The notes beneath the pieces are model-generated. The model worked only from the letters and a program-made list of their open reading frames with translations. It had not been told where the DNA came from and did not search any database. From Paenibacillus sp. KS-LC4 (GTDB lineage Bacteria; Bacillota; Bacilli; Paenibacillales; Paenibacillaceae): a stretch of DNA of 64,000 nucleotides. This document shows positions 62,701 to 64,000 of the stretch, in pieces (within the stretch, counting starts at the first letter, position 1; each line of letters begins with the position of its first letter). The position numbers and the translations under genes were made by a program. The DNA lies in assembly GCF_036894955.1 (NCBI RefSeq), contig NZ_CP145905.1, positions 3,118,501 to 3,182,500 of the forward strand, read 5' to 3'.

Positions 62701-63999
62701 GTAAGGCTTATAGGCCCCCCAAAAATCAACTTGCGACCCATCGGCTGCATCCGGCGCAACGACATAATTGCTATCGAACTGGAACCGCTTAAACAACAAT
62801 TCCGCCTCAATTGGAATCTGTTGCGATTGTAGACTGAGAAGTGCATCGACACCGCCAGTAAATAGCGTAGAGCTAAGTCTGTGTACCGCAGCCGTCGTCA
62901 GGCGGAAGGCGGAAAAGCGGTATTTGATGCTGCCGATGCCATCCTTGTTTCTGTCCAGAAAGCCGACCGACACCGGAAAAGGCCACTGATACAACGTATC
63001 CATGACATGCCGAACCTTCAAATCCTCGCTTGGTTGTCCATCGAGCAGCCCTGTGACGTATTCGAGCAGCTCATAGAAATCAATATCCGCCAGTATTCTG
63101 CCATTAGGATCAAGATAACCCGATTTGATGCACTGTTGAAAAATCATCTGAGAACCAGACACCTCAATATCAACAGGAGCAGCAGCCACGAAAGAATGGT
63201 CTGTAAACATCGGGCTATTCATCAACACATTAACGACTGCCGCTGTGCTTTCAACCAGCTGAGGCTGCAAATACTGCATCAAGCTTTGAGCATCCGAATA
63301 ATTTTCCAGAACGCCGTCCTGATCCAAATACCCTCCTTTGACGAGTAAATCATAGATGGTTTGCGAACCATTCGCGTCGATATTCAGATTGGGCGAAATA
63401 AATGAGGTCGGCGTAAAAATCGTATCCGGGTTCAGAAGCGCCTCGCTGATCGTTGGAACATGCTCCTGTACCTCCGAAGCTGTATCCATCAACAGGAATG
63501 CCTCTTTATCCCCTTTGAACAAAAACGCAGCCGGATGGTTTTTCACCGTAAGCAGCTCATATTCGTTGCCTCTCATATTGCTGGACAATGCTACCGTGCC
63601 GCTTGCCTGACTAATCTTATTGAGCACATACGATGCTTTTGCCGAAACATTGCTCTGTCCTGTCAGATAGCTGGCTACATCTTTCCCAAGTTGAACGAAA
63701 TTGAAGGAGCCTTTAGCCAAACCTCTATCATTAAAATAGCCTGATTTCACTAGACCGTCCCAGACCGCTTTGGACTGCGCCGCATCAATGTCCAATGTCG
63801 TTGTAATGAAGGAAGCGTTATTCAGAGTTGCCGGAGCAACGACTGGCGACGGATTTCGAATGGAATCGGCAGCATAGTTATCATAAACAATCTGTGTCGT
63901 ATCAATCAGATTCAGTCTGCCGGAGCTTCGGTCAATTTCGGGACGGAAATACGTCTGGCTAATCAACGCTTCTTTCGCTGCAATGATGTACTCATCTGG
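59701..63999 (-). CDS. Tc toxin A-like (TcdA/TcA) protein, C-terminal part, truncated by window edge
   Basis: The frame is open to the window edge (codons before the TTG at 63966 read PDEYIIAAKEA), so the 1433 codons shown are the 3' part. Strong TcA motifs: YYWELFFHAPYLIADLL with KWYQYIFNPT, RFWQFNPFRNHSLETL, AYIDNLLQWGDSYFTQYTWE, YAYDLLGPRPENLG, YFCVPENKQFIAYWDRVEDR and RLFKIRHCLNIQGIPQTLAL. Next come a long helical pore-forming region with an Ala/Gly-rich hydrophobic stretch, and the TcB-binding end (SISIPAVVGPYQNINAIL). A ~60-residue repeat occurs three times before the core (~57-118, 195-250, 265-327, counted from 63966) and once inside it (~474-530). TcA proteins form pentameric pores that inject a toxin into target cells; no TcB/TcC genes are visible. 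Confidence 0.9.
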   Translation of the reverse strand, partial: PDEYIIAAKEALISQTYFRPEIDRSSGRLNLIDTTQIVYDNYAADSIRNPSPVVAPATLNNASFITTTLDIDAAQSKAVWDGLVKSGYFNDRGLAKGSFNFVQLGKDVASYLTGQSNVSAKASYVLNKISQASGTVALSSNMRGNEYELLTVKNHPAAFLFKGDKEAFLLMDTASEVQEHVPTISEALLNPDTIFTPTSFISPNLNIDANGSQTIYDLLVKGGYLDQDGVLENYSDAQSLMQYLQPQLVESTAAVVNVLMNSPMFTDHSFVAAAPVDIEVSGSQMIFQQCIKSGYLDPNGRILADIDFYELLEYVTGLLDGQPSEDLKVRHVMDTLYQWPFPVSVGFLDRNKDGIGSIKYRFSAFRLTTAAVHRLSSTLFTGGVDALLSLQSQQIPIEAELLFKRFQFDSNYVVAPDAADGSQVDFWGAYKPYYWELFFHAPYLIADLLKTNQNYQAAEKWYQYIFNPTLQPFQIQAGDFQTSTIGLTSSQRIYKILVDQKIITGAGAVSADFSEATPISQLFFFLDDKQIDSVRNRLLNDKLGNPAARFWQFNPFRNHSLETLKDQLTNPQEIAAYNMDPFNPDAIAGLRIGAYEKAVVMAYIDNLLQWGDSYFTQYTWEAIVTATMMYVYAYDLLGPRPENLGKAPEPAPKTFADLLAQFKDGIPQFLIALEQETAGKDALMAYAPFNALDTYFCVPENKQFIAYWDRVEDRLFKIRHCLNIQGIPQTLALFEPPLDPAQLIRMVSAGVNPLASLTPANQGVPYRFAFMLERAKSITATLTQFGGSLLAALERNDAESLSLLQSTHEKNILNLSTMIKEKQLEEIASTLVSLTESRASAAARQEHYNALYEENINGLEITDLTLRGLSTDLQGVSIAIHGLSIGAYLAPNIFGLADGGMQFGDAVNAGAAMADGAANVLDKAAGLINTGAQYVRRREEWRLQRDVAASEVKQLDQQIIGGNVRSAMLQRELDIHQQNVKQQDEMEQFLRGKFTSQELYQWMISRLSTAYFQCYQLAVDMAMAAQAAYQYELERQDQFLQFDYWDNLHRGLLAGEGLQLALNQMEKAYLFNNSRDLELEKTVSLLHLDPVKFIAFKGGMPGGTGATGKLDFEWNEKLFDFDFPGHYCRKIKSISISIPAVVGPYQNINAILVQNKNAVVVQADITGVSYLLNPAEPAPGPEILRQNHVSQQVAVTRGMNDSGLFVLDFKDERYLPFEGTGAVSSWTLHLPPETNRFDFSNISDIIVKIQYTAKDGGALFANQVKQQLHAESAPYPNTPVKMIDLKQAFPSNWFALFNSQATQGVQQISFPITDRTILTHLSDVSLLSASVLILTSNQAIVSDKDSSTPFLSLKLGDNAAIPLSVSNNLGTCNLSNISNVTGTGLNAALQFSLANTPDALLLNGALNQEVFAGLTVIITYQSNVFTKTSMTN

Positions 64000-64000
64000 A

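Noticed and set aside
1..64000. tRNA, rRNA, CRISPR arrays, intact insertion sequences, riboswitches
   Set aside because: None was recognised on either strand on reading; only a recombinase fragment and short palindromes were found.

Overview
The window looks like chromosome from a Gram-positive spore-former of the Paenibacillus type. This rests on strong AGGAGG ribosome sites, many lipobox-bearing lipoproteins, two complete YesM/YesN two-component systems tied to carbohydrate ABC importers, secreted glycan-active proteins with discoidin-like domains, and a BlaI/BlaR1-like pair. No rRNA, tRNA, CRISPR array or intact insertion sequence was seen. Two genes run off the window: a response regulator at the left edge and a Tc-toxin-A-like gene at the right edge.

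Layout. 0-6.6 kb: partial AraC-type response regulator, then an IclR regulator and a three-gene operon (FAH-family dehydratase, ketoglutarate-semialdehyde dehydrogenase, YjhG-type xylonate dehydratase). Together these would run the non-phosphorylative (Weimberg-type) route from a pentonate to 2-oxoglutarate. The same 17-bp palindrome lies before the regulator and before the operon. 6.7-11.7 kb: small accessory genes (deaminase, lipoprotein cytochrome c, esterase/LysR divergent pair) and an AT-rich unknown gene with a papain-like, BtrH-like look. 11.7-15.6 kb: an overlapping ytkA-like/nosD/nosL/nosY/nosF copper-site maturation operon with no nosZ. 15.6-18.7 kb: an MFS transporter with a probable N-terminal frameshift, plus a macrolide-type glycosyltransferase.

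18.8-41.3 kb is a plant-glycan utilisation island. It holds a first YesMN/ABC set, a beta-helix protein with two discoidin-like domains, a membrane-anchored PrsA/SurA-like protein, a GH78 alpha-L-rhamnosidase, a second ABC/YesMN set, and a GH43 enzyme carrying the same discoidin-like domain. 41.3-44.3 kb is a worn junction: a tyrosine-recombinase fragment, an orphan SUKH immunity-type protein and a class-C-beta-lactamase-like hydrolase.

44.4-53.7 kb (minus strand) is a compact nonribosomal peptide operon: stand-alone A-PCP, glycosyltransferase, a single 1856-residue C-A-PCP-TE-MFS polypeptide, and an MbtH protein. Assembly, release and export would be covalently joined in one chain. Divergent from it is a BlaI-like repressor and BlaR1-like sensor protease with two 16-bp dyads between the two units. 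56.8-64 kb (minus strand) is a three-gene unit: a Tc-toxin-A-like protein, a Cys-rich Hint-domain protein and a small Cys-cluster protein. A roughly 60-residue repeat is shared by the first two. The NRPS-MFS operon and the Tc-like/Hint operon are the best candidates for undescribed systems.
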